Part shown: in pieces, positions 1-7,419 of the stretch
Layout of the letters: every line of letters starts with the position of its first letter
Position numbering within the stretch: position 1 is the stretch's first letter
NCBI GenBank assembly: GCA_964472505.1
Contig: CAYYQW010000013.1
Span: 1-64,000, forward strand
DNA: 64,000 nucleotides
Direction: 5' to 3'
Origin: JAYEIA01 sp964472505
GTDB taxonomy: Bacteria > Bacteroidota > Bacteroidia > Bacteroidales > JAADGE01
Notes under the pieces: generated by a model
What the model was told of the DNA's origin: nothing
What the model saw: the letters and a program-made list of their open reading frames with translations, nothing else
Databases searched by the model: none
Position numbers and translations under genes: made by a program

Positions 1-93
1 CAGTTCTCTTGTTTTGGGATTTACTTCCTTCATTATTTGTATTCTTGTTAAATTGTTGAACACTATCGGCGTGCATACAGATTGTAAAAAGCC

Positions 94-170
94 ATCTTAT
101 ATCTTATATCTTATATCTGATGTCTGATGTCTGATGTCTGATATCTGACCTCTGATGTCTGACTTCTTTT
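94..170. repeat. Heptad repeat array, copy 1
   Basis: About eleven consecutive 7-bp units are visible. They begin with ATCTTAT (three times), pass through ATCTGAT and GTCTGAT (three times), and end in ATCTGAC, CTCTGAT and GTCTGAC. The shared core is nTCTnAn. Related arrays occur at 387-414, 6410-6444 and 56484-56525, always between genes. Function is unknown. Confidence 0.85.
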
Positions 171-207
171 CTTTGACAATTCTATACATAATTATCTTCA
201 CCGGCAA

Positions 208-223
208 GAGACGCGCGCGTCTC
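208..223. repeat. 16-bp perfect palindrome
   Basis: GAGACGCGCGCGTCTC is a perfect inverted repeat and GC-rich in an AT-rich intergenic stretch. It is not followed by a T-tract on either strand, so it does not look like a terminator. It could be a protein-binding site or part of a dispersed intergenic repeat. Confidence 0.6.
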
Positions 224-386
224 ATTGTTGCAAGCAGCTAATAATAAGTCGTTTGTAAAATGGGTTTTTGAAGAATGTGTTGCATAACATGGTATTGGTG
301 GTGTTTTGTTTGTAGTTCGTCTTAAGATATGTGTCGTTTAACAGCATCATAAGTGCGGTTGGAATTTATAATTGGTTCAAGAAAGC

Positions 387-414
387 GTCTGATATCTGAT
401 TTCTGACCTCTGAT
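387..414. repeat. Heptad repeat array, copy 2
   Basis: Four consecutive 7-bp units are visible: GTCTGAT, ATCTGAT, TTCTGAC and CTCTGAT. It is the same family as the array at 94-170 and lies about 20 bp left of the terminator hairpin of the C69 peptidase gene. Confidence 0.8.
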
Positions 415-433
415 TTCCAACATTTCTTCGCAC

Positions 434-470
434 AAAAAAATCAGAGCCTCACATTAGCAAGACTCTGATT
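434..470 (-). terminator. Rho-independent terminator of the C69 peptidase gene
   Basis: Read on the minus strand, an 8-bp stem AATCAGAG/CTCTGATT is followed directly by a run of T (complement of 434-440). It lies about 140 bp beyond the stop codon of the minus-strand peptidase gene and is oriented to end that transcript. Confidence 0.7.
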
Positions 471-608
471 GAAAGAGTATTTTTCGCGGTTTTAATGCGA
501 GCTGTCTTTTACTTTAAACTGATCGCCGGTTTCTTCAATAATTTTCCGGTAATAATCTTCGCCGTAGCCCGGATATTTTACATGCGGATTTTGGTATCCG
601 GGATTGGG

Positions 609-2192
609 TCATTTAATATTTCCGTCCATGTATTTCATAAACAGATATTTATAAAAATCTTGCCACTTGCAAACAAGCGCATTTCCGGTATTTGCAGAAT
701 AATCGGTTAAAAATTCCACGGCCATTTTTTTGTCGGTTTTATGCAGTTCCAGCGCAGCTTTGTCAATGGCAGGCGTATAATTTACATATTTAGTTTCCAA
801 TTTTTGCTGCAAGGAATCTATTTCCGGATGAATTAAATTATAGCGCATATAAGCAAAATTGCTAACTTGATTGAATGCCCAAAAGGCCGAGTTGTCGCTC
901 CATTCCATCATGGCTCCGTTACCGCGCTCGTATGTTTCGGGCACTTTGGAAATGCTGCTGTACATGGGCGCATATACGCAGGAAGCGGCATCATCAATAC
1001 CAAACCAAATAATTCCGCCGATTTCATCGGGCAACCAATCGCGTGATTGTGATACGAATGAAAAACCGGTTTGCTGCGTGGCCGTAGCGCGCTCATTACA
1101 ATACTTCACACTATCCACTTCCCATGTGAGCGGTCGCCAGCGGTAAGGTCTTTCAAAGGCTTCGGCACCTATGTCTTTGCGCATATCTAATTCGGTGCCT
1201 TCCAAATGGTCGCGCATAAAATTGAACATATCCTGTACGCTTATTTTGCGGTTGGGTTTAATCCATAAAGGCATGCGATTAGTGGCGTATCCGTTGGGGT
1301 TTTGGGTTCCGTCGGCAAATTTACTGTCGTGTTTGATATTTCCTTTTACGTAATCAAAATGTTTTTGCATATCATCGTTTACATCTTTAAACATAGACCA
1401 AACGCGAATTTCACAAAAACGCGCACCGCCAAAATCTACGGGTGCATAAGTATCGGAGAAACTGAAATGTTTGTCTTTTCCCTCGTACCATTCTTTTTCC
1501 CGTGCAAAATCTATCACGTCCGGAGCGTTGAATGTATCGGCATTCGGGTCGTCCCATTTATTTTCTTTTTGAAAAGAGAAGGTGGTAATGCGGGCTTGGT
1601 TGGCGTGTCCGCTGATGTATCCGTCCGGAATTCGGCGGGCTACCCAAACAGCTCCTTTTTCACCTTCGCCTTTACCGATGAGTTCCATAATCCAAACTTC
1701 ATTTTCGTCGGCTATGGAAAAGGATTCGCCGCTGCTGTAATAGCCGTAATTATCCATAAGTTCGGCAATTACTTTAATGGCTTCGCGCGCGGTTTTGGAA
1801 CGTTGCAGGGCAATAAACATGAGGCTTCCGTAATCCATTATGGCACCGGATTGAGAGCCTAACTCACTGCGCCCGCCGTAAGTGGTTTCGCCAATGGCCA
1901 CTTGGTGTTCGTTCATGTTTCCGACTACATTATAGGTATGTGCCACTTGCGGAATTTGTCCGAGGTATTTTCCGGTATCCCATTCATAGACATCCAGCAT
2001 GCTTCCGGCGGGCCAATCGGCAGCGGGCCAATGATAAAGTTCTCCGTAAAGTACATGGGCATCGGCTGCATAGCTTATCATTATTGAGCCGTCGGTTGAA
2101 GCTCCTTTGGTAATTAAAAAATTTGTGCAGGCCCGGCTTATGCCGTAAAAGCCAAAAAATGCAATTATCAAGACTAAAAACTGTTTTTTCAT
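609..2192 (-). CDS. Secreted dipeptidase, peptidase family C69
   Basis: Predicted exported dipeptidase of the C69 (PepD-like) Ntn-hydrolase family, which cleaves dipeptides using an N-terminal cysteine freed by processing. Seen: a hydrophobic signal segment (residues about 3-19) ends just before Cys22 in the context RACTNFLITKGAS, matching the nucleophile region of the family. A second conserved-looking stretch, IGETTYGGR, follows near residue 100. The length of 527 aa is typical for bacterial C69 enzymes. The next gene to the right is divergent, with about 75 bp between the starts, and the gene is probably monocistronic with the hairpin at 434-470 as its end. Inference: it acts in the periplasm or outside the cell on peptides taken up as nutrients. 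The family call is firm; the substrate is not visible. Confidence 0.88.
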   Translation of the reverse strand: MKKQFLVLIIAFFGFYGISRACTNFLITKGASTDGSIMISYAADAHVLYGELYHWPAADWPAGSMLDVYEWDTGKYLGQIPQVAHTYNVVGNMNEHQVAIGETTYGGRSELGSQSGAIMDYGSLMFIALQRSKTAREAIKVIAELMDNYGYYSSGESFSIADENEVWIMELIGKGEGEKGAVWVARRIPDGYISGHANQARITTFSFQKENKWDDPNADTFNAPDVIDFAREKEWYEGKDKHFSFSDTYAPVDFGGARFCEIRVWSMFKDVNDDMQKHFDYVKGNIKHDSKFADGTQNPNGYATNRMPLWIKPNRKISVQDMFNFMRDHLEGTELDMRKDIGAEAFERPYRWRPLTWEVDSVKYCNERATATQQTGFSFVSQSRDWLPDEIGGIIWFGIDDAASCVYAPMYSSISKVPETYERGNGAMMEWSDNSAFWAFNQVSNFAYMRYNLIHPEIDSLQQKLETKYVNYTPAIDKAALELHKTDKKMAVEFLTDYSANTGNALVCKWQDFYKYLFMKYMDGNIK

Positions 2193-2204
2193 AATTAAAA
2201 TATT

Positions 2205-2212
2205 TATATTTG
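2205..2212 (+). promoter_or_regulatory. Bacteroidota -7 element (TATATTTG)
   Basis: Exact match to TAnnTTTG, 57 bp upstream of the ATG at 2269. No convincing -33 element is visible. Confidence 0.5.
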
Positions 2213-2268
2213 TTTATCGTTTGAATTCGAGCCCTAAATTTGGGAATAATTTTTCAATTAAAAAAGTT

Positions 2269-2976
2269 ATGACAGACAAGCAACAGCAAATTACAGATAT
2301 TCTGCAAACTAAATCGAGTATTAAACAAACCGTTTTCACTAGCACACTGGAAACTTTTAAAGAACTCAAAACACTTTTGCGCCAAACAGCCACTCGATAT
2401 AATGAAGCCCTGAATTCAACAGGAGTAAATAAGTTGTTTGAATTTCGCTACACCGGAGAGTTTCTTGCCGAGCTGCGCGTAGCCGGGGATGTGCTTATTT
2501 TTTATATGCATTCCAATGTATTTGATTTTGACAGAGACCACGCTGTAAAAAAGTCTAAATACTTGAAAGAAGACCCGACAGCTGCGTATTCGGGAGTTAT
2601 AAATATTTATAACTTTTTAGCAGATTCTTTTAAATATGAGCGTAACGAAGATTTGGGATACCTCATTGGACGTATTTTCATAAATAAAAATAAGCATTAT
2701 TTTGTGGAGGGCAAGAGACAGGATGAATCGGCACATCCGCAGTTCGGAAATAATACAATTGACCGCGAAGCTTTACAAGCCATTACCGAGAATGCAATTG
2801 CCTATTCACTTCAATTTGATTTATTGGTTCCGCCCTACGACCGGGTTAAAGTTACCAATGTAGAACAGATTTCGAAAAAGAAATATCAGGGCCAACTAAA
2901 AACCGGCAAGCGTCTCGGCTTCGGTTTCAGATCCGATGATATCGACGGTGATACAACACACTACACAGGCGGATAA
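2269..2976 (+). CDS. Conserved hypothetical protein, about 235 aa
   Basis: I do not recognise a named family. The protein is soluble, with no signal peptide or membrane segment. It begins MTDKQQQITDILQ and has a mixed alpha/beta composition with an aromatic-rich middle (LIFYMHSNVFDFD). The tail is polar and ends in tyrosine and two glycines. I prefer the ATG at 2269 over the upstream TTG at 2221, because the -7 element at 2205-2212 would put transcription start near 2219 and because the 16 extra residues look non-coding. It is divergent from the C69 peptidase and about 35 bp upstream of the CBS-domain membrane protein, so the two plus-strand genes may be co-transcribed. No function is proposed. 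Confidence 0.75.
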   Translation: MTDKQQQITDILQTKSSIKQTVFTSTLETFKELKTLLRQTATRYNEALNSTGVNKLFEFRYTGEFLAELRVAGDVLIFYMHSNVFDFDRDHAVKKSKYLKEDPTAAYSGVINIYNFLADSFKYERNEDLGYLIGRIFINKNKHYFVEGKRQDESAHPQFGNNTIDREALQAITENAIAYSLQFDLLVPPYDRVKVTNVEQISKKKYQGQLKTGKRLGFGFRSDDIDGDTTHYTGG

Positions 2977-3012
2977 CATTTTTAATCATACAGTTAAATA
3001 ATCTTAGTTAAA

Positions 3013-4110
3013 ATGACACTTTTAATAATATACTTACTTTTCGCCATCGGAGGCTCCTTTTTATGTTCGATATTAGAAGCGGTGTTGCTTTCCACGCCGG
3101 TTTCATTTATTGACGTAAAGCTTAAGCAAGGCCACAAATCTGCACATCGTTTGCGTCAAATAAAAGAAAATATTGACCGGCCATTGGCGGCCATACTGTC
3201 TTTTAATACCATTGCACATACCATAGGAGCTGTTGGCGTGGGCGCACAAGCGGCTATTGTTTTTCAAAACATTTCTTTCGGAATCATTTCCGCTACGCTT
3301 ACCGTGTTGATTCTGGTTTTCTCCGAAATTATACCCAAAACCATCGGAGCCAAATATTGGCGAAAATTAGCCCTTCCTTCAGGTAAAATAATCAATGTAA
3401 TTATTATTTTAATGTACCCTTTTGTGCTGATTGCCGAACTTATTTCAAAATTGTTCACCGGCAACGAGCAAGAATTCACGGTAAGCCGTGACGAACTCTC
3501 TGCCATGGCTGATATCGGAACTAAAGAAGGCATTTTTGAAGAGAAAGAAAATAAAATAATACAAAGTCTGGTGCGCCTCAAAACCGTAATAACCGATGAA
3601 GTAATGACCCCGCGCGTTGTGGTAACTACAGCAGATGAGAATATGACCATAAAAGAATTTTTGGCCAATAAAACCCATATTCATTATTCTCGCATTCCGT
3701 TGTATTCAAATGATAAAGACAGCATAACCGGTTACACCACACGTAAATTGGTATTAGATAAACAAGCCGAAAACTTACAAGACATTAAACTCAAAGATAT
3801 AAAGCGCGAAATCGTTGCAGTATATGCCAAAGCTCCCGTTTATCAAGTCTGGGAATTGCTGCTGAAACGCAAAGAGCACATTGCTTTGGTTGTGGACGAA
3901 TTTGGCGGGATGGACGGCATTATAACTATGGAAGATATTTTGGAAACCATTTTGGGCCTTGAAATAACCGATGAAACCGACCGTGTAACCGATATGCAAG
4001 AATATGCCCGAAAACGTTGGGAAGAAAAACGCCTGAAATATTCATTTTTTGATGATGAAGAAAAAAGTGCAGACTCCCAAAATATAAATCAGCAGCCCCC
4101 GGAGAATTAA
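3013..4110 (+). CDS. CNNM/CBS-domain membrane protein (hemolysin-related, CorC/CorB type)
   Basis: Integral membrane protein of the CNNM (DUF21) plus CBS-pair family, whose members are implicated in divalent cation (Mg2+/Co2+) transport. Many are annotated as hemolysin-like. Seen: hydrophobic segments at about residues 2-24, 58-80, 88-108 and 122-145, including an SEIIPKTIGA motif typical of DUF21. Then come EKENKIIQSLVRL and DEVMTPRVVV, the entry to the CBS pair, and VVDEFGGMDGIITMEDILE, the standard end of the second CBS domain. The C-terminal CorC_HlyC domain found in longer homologues is absent; at 365 aa the protein ends soon after the CBS pair in an acidic tail. Transport substrate is inferred from family only. 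Confidence 0.88.
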   Translation: MTLLIIYLLFAIGGSFLCSILEAVLLSTPVSFIDVKLKQGHKSAHRLRQIKENIDRPLAAILSFNTIAHTIGAVGVGAQAAIVFQNISFGIISATLTVLILVFSEIIPKTIGAKYWRKLALPSGKIINVIIILMYPFVLIAELISKLFTGNEQEFTVSRDELSAMADIGTKEGIFEEKENKIIQSLVRLKTVITDEVMTPRVVVTTADENMTIKEFLANKTHIHYSRIPLYSNDKDSITGYTTRKLVLDKQAENLQDIKLKDIKREIVAVYAKAPVYQVWELLLKRKEHIALVVDEFGGMDGIITMEDILETILGLEITDETDRVTDMQEYARKRWEEKRLKYSFFDDEEKSADSQNINQQPPEN

Positions 4111-4116
4111 AAATAC

Positions 4117-4245
4117 ATGCATAAGTGCCCTGATACGGCTGAGCTCAATTGTGAAGCTTTGAGAGAATATATTCTTGGAGCCACGGATAAATGCAAATCT
4201 GTGTGTCAGTTAGTAATTAAAGTTTCGCAGCTATGCAAGCCCTAA
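4117..4245 (+). CDS. Possible small protein, 42 aa, four or more cysteines
   Basis: An ATG six bases after the CBS-protein stop opens a 42-codon frame with five Cys residues (MHKCPDTAELNCEAL at the start, ending QLCKP). It has no recognisable motif and no ribosome-binding signal, which is normal in this phylum. It could be a real small cysteine-rich peptide translated from the same mRNA or a chance frame. Only its position and cysteine content argue for it. Confidence 0.2.
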   Translation: MHKCPDTAELNCEALREYILGATDKCKSVCQLVIKVSQLCKP

Positions 4246-4564
4246 TATCGTGGCTTTTAATACATTATATTTTTATCGCAATTGTACTGCAAAGTCTTGT
4301 TTATTAAATCGTTATACAGATAATTCCCAAGAAAGATTTTTTGCTTCGAAACTTACCGGTTATGTATTTGAATAAGCTTATCTGTGTGTTTCACGGTCAC
4401 TTTTTAAAAGCACATAGAACATAAAAGAACACAAAGAGTTTTTTATTATAATATTACGCTAATTTATTTTCCCCTGCGCCCGTGTGGTGTTTTCACCGCA
4501 CGGAATTATAAAGCCGCCTGTTTTGCTTCGAGCCTTTTTAAAAATTTGAGCAAGGGAAAACAGC
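4246..4564. other. Intergenic stretch, nothing recognised
   Basis: This sequence separates the CBS-protein region from the convergent pyrI. It is AT-rich with no credible coding frame. A short inverted repeat around 4482-4500 (GTGGTG...CACCGCAC) has no T-run and is not called a terminator. Confidence 0.55.
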
Positions 4565-5023
4565 TTAATGAATTTTAAAATTGGACTTTTCGGTTATTTT
4601 TTCACAATAGTCACATTTTAAGCTTATTTCGCCTTTGTTTACAACTGTAAATCGCGTAGGGATTTTTTCGTGATTGGTAATGCACTTGGGGTTTACGCAG
4701 GTGGCAAGGCCGTATATTTTATCGGGTGCGGTAACCTGCTTCTTCTCAACTACCTTGTAGTCGCGTATTACGTTTATTCCGGCTGTTTCCGTAATCAATG
4801 CTATGCGGTTTAAGTCTTTTTCTTCCAGAAACACATCCCAAAGTTTTATCAGCCCTTTGTGGCCGAGCTTTTTACTTTCCATATTGGTGCCGAAGGTTAT
4901 GGGCTTGTCAATATGCTCCAAACCCAACACTTTTATTACGGTAAATAAACGCTCCGCAGGGATATGGTCAATAACGGTTCCGTCTTTTATGGCATTTACA
5001 TGCAGTATTTTCTTTTTGTCCAT
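4565..5023 (-). CDS. pyrI: Aspartate carbamoyltransferase regulatory chain
   Basis: Regulatory subunit of aspartate transcarbamoylase, which binds nucleotide effectors (ATP, CTP/UTP in characterised enzymes) and tunes the PyrB catalytic trimers. Seen: an N-terminal allosteric domain starting KKILHVNAIKDGTVIDHIP, and a C-terminal zinc domain with the four-cysteine pattern CVNPKC...CDYC near residues 109-141. At 152 aa the length is standard. It lies 73 bp downstream of pyrB on the same strand, the order seen in the enterobacterial pyrBI operon, and presumably shares its leader. A regulatory chain implies the allosteric c6r6-type holoenzyme rather than a free PyrB trimer. Confidence 0.97.
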   Translation of the reverse strand: MDKKKILHVNAIKDGTVIDHIPAERLFTVIKVLGLEHIDKPITFGTNMESKKLGHKGLIKLWDVFLEEKDLNRIALITETAGINVIRDYKVVEKKQVTAPDKIYGLATCVNPKCITNHEKIPTRFTVVNKGEISLKCDYCEKITEKSNFKIH

Positions 5024-5096
5024 GGTATAGTTTTCTTAATAGTTTTCTGTGTCTGACAAAATTGCAGTTATAAAAATATATAATAAACTCGTAATT

Positions 5097-6026
5097 CTAT
5101 GCGTTTTCGGGTTCTATGCCGAGAATTTTGCTCATAATCGCTTGCCGTGTATAAACCCCGTTTTTGGCTTGTTCAAAATAATAGGCATGGGGCGAATCAT
5201 CTACATCGGTGCTGATTTCATTTACGCGGGGTAAGGGATGCAAGACTTTTAGGCTTGGTTTTGCATTGTGCAACATGCTGCGATCTAATATGTAATTGTC
5301 TTTTGTTTTTTCATATTCAATCGGGTCCGAAAAGCGTTCGCGTTGCACGCGCGTCATGTATATAATATCAGCTTGGCTTAAATCTTCCGGAAACTCGGAA
5401 TGTTCTTCATAATCTATCCGGTTATCTTTCAACAACATACGGTATTCATAAGGAATGCGTAATTTTGGGTGAGAAATAAAATTAAATTTCGGATTAAAAT
5501 CAGACATGGCCATAATCAGGGAATGCACCGTGCGTCCGTATTTCAAATCGCCTACCAAATACAGATTAAGATTTTCTAATGTCCCTTGTGTTTTGTAAAT
5601 CGAATACACGTCTAACAGAGTTTGCGTAGGATGTTGATTGGCTCCGTCTCCGGCATTTACCACCGGAATACCGGCAACTTCCGAAGCATACTTTGCGCTG
5701 CCCTCCAAGGGATGCCGCATGATAATGAGATCGGAGTAGTTGGCTACGGTACGAATGGTATCATTCAGGCTCTCGCCTTTGCTTACACTGGATGAGCCCG
5801 CTTCGGTAAAGCCCACAATGCGGCCACTGAGTTGGTTTACGGCGCTCTCAAAGCTCAGCCGCGTACGAGTGGACGGCTCAAAGAATAAGCTGGCAATAAC
5901 CTGATCCCTCAAAATGCGTTGCCGGGGTTTTTTTTCAAAAACGGCTGCCAGTCGGACTATCTCCATAATCTCTTCTTTGGAATAGTCTTTTACCGAAATT
6001 AGACTTCTGTTTTGCATGGTTTTCAT
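5097..6026 (-). CDS. pyrB: Aspartate carbamoyltransferase catalytic chain
   Basis: Catalyses carbamoyl phosphate plus aspartate to N-carbamoylaspartate, the committed step of pyrimidine synthesis, in the cytoplasm. Seen: the carbamoyl-phosphate signature FFEPSTRTRLSFE near residues 49-61, the HPTQTLLD motif in the middle, and the HPLPR loop near the C-terminus. At 309 aa it is full length. The start is ATG at 6026, with a second in-frame ATG three codons in. It is followed by pyrI. Upstream lies a strong minus-strand terminator hairpin (6053-6085) only 26 bp before the start, preceded by a 15-codon ORF and a -7 box, suggesting transcription attenuation. Confidence 0.97.
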   Translation of the reverse strand: MKTMQNRSLISVKDYSKEEIMEIVRLAAVFEKKPRQRILRDQVIASLFFEPSTRTRLSFESAVNQLSGRIVGFTEAGSSSVSKGESLNDTIRTVANYSDLIIMRHPLEGSAKYASEVAGIPVVNAGDGANQHPTQTLLDVYSIYKTQGTLENLNLYLVGDLKYGRTVHSLIMAMSDFNPKFNFISHPKLRIPYEYRMLLKDNRIDYEEHSEFPEDLSQADIIYMTRVQRERFSDPIEYEKTKDNYILDRSMLHNAKPSLKVLHPLPRVNEISTDVDDSPHAYYFEQAKNGVYTRQAIMSKILGIEPENA

Positions 6027-6052
6027 AACGTTTAGAATTGCTTGTTTTGAAC

Positions 6053-6085
6053 AAAAAAAAACCTGTCGCTTTTTAACGACAGGTT
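6053..6085 (-). terminator. Terminator hairpin in the pyrBI leader (candidate attenuator)
   Basis: On the minus strand, a perfect 9-bp stem AACCTGTCG/CGACAGGTT with an 8-nt loop is followed by nine T. It lies between the pyrB promoter motif and the pyrB start, not at the end of any nearby gene; the nearest upstream minus-strand stop is 400 bp away. Position and shape match a leader attenuator. Confidence 0.75.
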
Positions 6086-6088
6086 AAA

Positions 6089-6136
6089 TTAATTTTTCCG
6101 TATTTCGGAATGAGATATAATGCGTTTCGGTTTCAT
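6089..6136 (-). CDS. Possible pyrBI leader peptide, 15 aa
   Basis: An ATG at 6136 opens a 15-codon frame (MKPKRIISHSEIRKN) whose TAA stop lies three bases before the terminator stem. In an attenuation model of the pyrBI type, a ribosome following closely behind polymerase would block the hairpin. The ATG is only about 8 nt from the -7 box, so the transcript would be nearly leaderless. It could equally be a chance frame. Confidence 0.35.
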   Translation of the reverse strand: MKPKRIISHSEIRKN

Positions 6137-6144
6137 ATTACCGG

Positions 6145-6152
6145 CAAAATTA
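6145..6152 (-). promoter_or_regulatory. pyrB -7 element (TAATTTTG)
   Basis: Exact TAnnTTTG match on the minus strand, about 119 bp upstream of pyrB. It places transcription start near 6138, upstream of the leader hairpin. Confidence 0.55.
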
Positions 6153-6158
6153 AAAACA

Positions 6159-6174
6159 TTTTTCTTAAGAAAAA
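6159..6174. promoter_or_regulatory. 16-bp palindrome beside the pyrB promoter
   Basis: TTTTTCTTAAGAAAAA is a perfect inverted repeat located 7 bp upstream of the pyrB -7 box, inside the expected promoter spacer. It could be an operator for a dimeric regulator. AT-rich palindromes also arise by chance, so this is tentative. Confidence 0.35.
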
Positions 6175-6487
6175 ACATTAATTGGCAGCTCATGTGTCAG
6201 GGGTTTCAAGTATTTGTAAATTAGTAATTTAGATTAATGGTTTGTTGTATAATTCTTGGCTTAAATTAACTTTTAAAGCAGCGCCCTGTAAGCGGCTTTT
6301 GCAGCAAACAAGTCGAAAAAGGGTGAACGTTCCGACTTGCAGACGGATTGCAAAATTGTCTTCCGGCTTCAAGCTTAACGATAAATATTTTTGATGAGCG
6401 ATTTTTAGTGTCTGAAATCTGACTTCTGATATCTGAAATCTCATTAACTAAAATACCGAGAAAATGAATTTTGCACCTGTACCCGAA
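6175..6487. other. Intergenic stretch with repeat array, no gene
   Basis: Lies between the pyrBI promoter and the M42 peptidase stop. The only long frame (6229-6444, minus) runs through a heptad repeat array and has no protein-like features. The rest shows no recognisable structure. Confidence 0.6.
6410..6444. repeat. Heptad repeat array, copy 3
   Basis: Five 7-bp units are visible: GTCTGAA, ATCTGAC, TTCTGAT, ATCTGAA and ATCTCAT. It is the same family as the arrays at 94-170, 387-414 and 56484-56525. Confidence 0.8.
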
Positions 6488-7405
6488 TCAGTATGACAGA
6501 TTCTGTATTAAAAAGCGATAAAGTTCTACGGTATCGTCGATATCGTGTTTGAATATGCTTTCTTTGGCTGAATGGGGATTTTTAGTTGGCGGCCCTATGA
6601 AGCACCAGCTTATGGGATAGGCCGTTTTTTGCAAGGCCATTCCGTCGCTGCCTCCGGCTGCTTCTACTTCAATTTGATATTTTAAATCAGTTTTTTCTAA
6701 AATCTTTAAAATGTGTTTTAAATAGCTGCGCCTCGGTATGCCTTTGTCGCGGATGGAAACGGCCGGACCTTTTCCGTGATGAATGTTTTCGGTAATCCAG
6801 GTACTGTCCAAAATAAGGGCATTGTCTGTTTTGAATGTTTCATATATAAATCTGCCGCAAATTTCGGCACCGCCAAATCCGTGTTCTTCATAAGATGTGA
6901 ATGCTATTACAAAATCATCACTCAATTCAGCCAGTTGTATAGCCGTATAAATCCCTACCCGATTATCTAAGTAAGGAGCTTTTATGTAGTCTCCCTTTTG
7001 CTCATATTCCGGATAATAAGTCAGTTGAGTACCCGGTTGAATTTTACGAAAAAAATCAATGGACTTGTTATCTTTCTCATCTTTTCTGATTTCGCCGCAA
7101 ACGGAACCTTTGTTGTCTTTGCCAACCAAACGGTCGCCTGCTTTACCGGCCGGTGAGCCTATGGGAATCAAATGATTATTGTAGCCTACGGTATATCCCG
7201 TAGTATCTGCGTGCACAAATATTGCTGCTTTGGGCTTTTCCCCGATTTGTACTATTAGATTATCTTGTAACTCTCGGCCTGAAAAAAGCTTTACTTTGCT
7301 TTTTAAATCCGGGTTTTCTCTAAAATAATCCTGCAAAAAATCAGTCATCTTAGCTTCGTCTCCCGAAACAGAGGCTACGCCAATTAGTTGTTTTAAAAGT
7401 TCCAT
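6488..7405 (-). CDS. M42-family metallo-aminopeptidase-like protein
   Basis: Predicted cytoplasmic di-metal aminopeptidase of the M42 (PepA/FrvX-like, MH clan) group. Seen in order: FVHADTTGYTV (metal His/Asp region), YLDNRVG (bridging Asp, typical of M42), SYEEHGFGGAE (catalytic and metal Glu), LILDST (metal Asp), and GGSDG with a later NPHSAKE supplying the final His. At 305 aa it is slightly shorter than typical M42 enzymes (about 340-360), consistent with a reduced insertion domain. No signal peptide. It is followed upstream on the same strand by the Smr gene, 14 bp away, so the two are probably co-transcribed. Substrate is unknown. Confidence 0.82.
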   Translation of the reverse strand: MELLKQLIGVASVSGDEAKMTDFLQDYFRENPDLKSKVKLFSGRELQDNLIVQIGEKPKAAIFVHADTTGYTVGYNNHLIPIGSPAGKAGDRLVGKDNKGSVCGEIRKDEKDNKSIDFFRKIQPGTQLTYYPEYEQKGDYIKAPYLDNRVGIYTAIQLAELSDDFVIAFTSYEEHGFGGAEICGRFIYETFKTDNALILDSTWITENIHHGKGPAVSIRDKGIPRRSYLKHILKILEKTDLKYQIEVEAAGGSDGMALQKTAYPISWCFIGPPTKNPHSAKESIFKHDIDDTVELYRFLIQNLSY

Positions 7406-7419
7406 AATATTTTGAAAGC

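Larger units (their letters stand above)
1..608. other. Intergenic region, no gene seen
   Basis: No convincing coding frame is visible on either strand. The stretch holds two arrays of a 7-bp repeat (94-170 and 387-414), a 16-bp perfect palindrome (208-223) and a terminator-like hairpin (434-470) that faces the minus-strand gene to its right. The left end is cut by the window, so a gene to the left may own part of it. Confidence 0.7.

Noticed and set aside
94..170. Possible CRISPR array
   Set aside because: Units are 7 bp and contiguous without spacers, and no cas genes are present.
495..710. Plus-strand open frame of 71 aa
   Set aside because: It overlaps the 3' end of the well-supported minus-strand C69 peptidase and has no protein family features.
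1302..1862. 186-aa plus-strand open frame inside the C69 gene
   Set aside because: It is antisense to the family-matched peptidase; its composition reflects the codon pattern of the other strand.
6229..6444. 71-aa minus-strand open frame downstream of the M42 gene
   Set aside because: It runs through a heptad repeat array, and its residues (RFQISEVRFQ) are the translation of that repeat.
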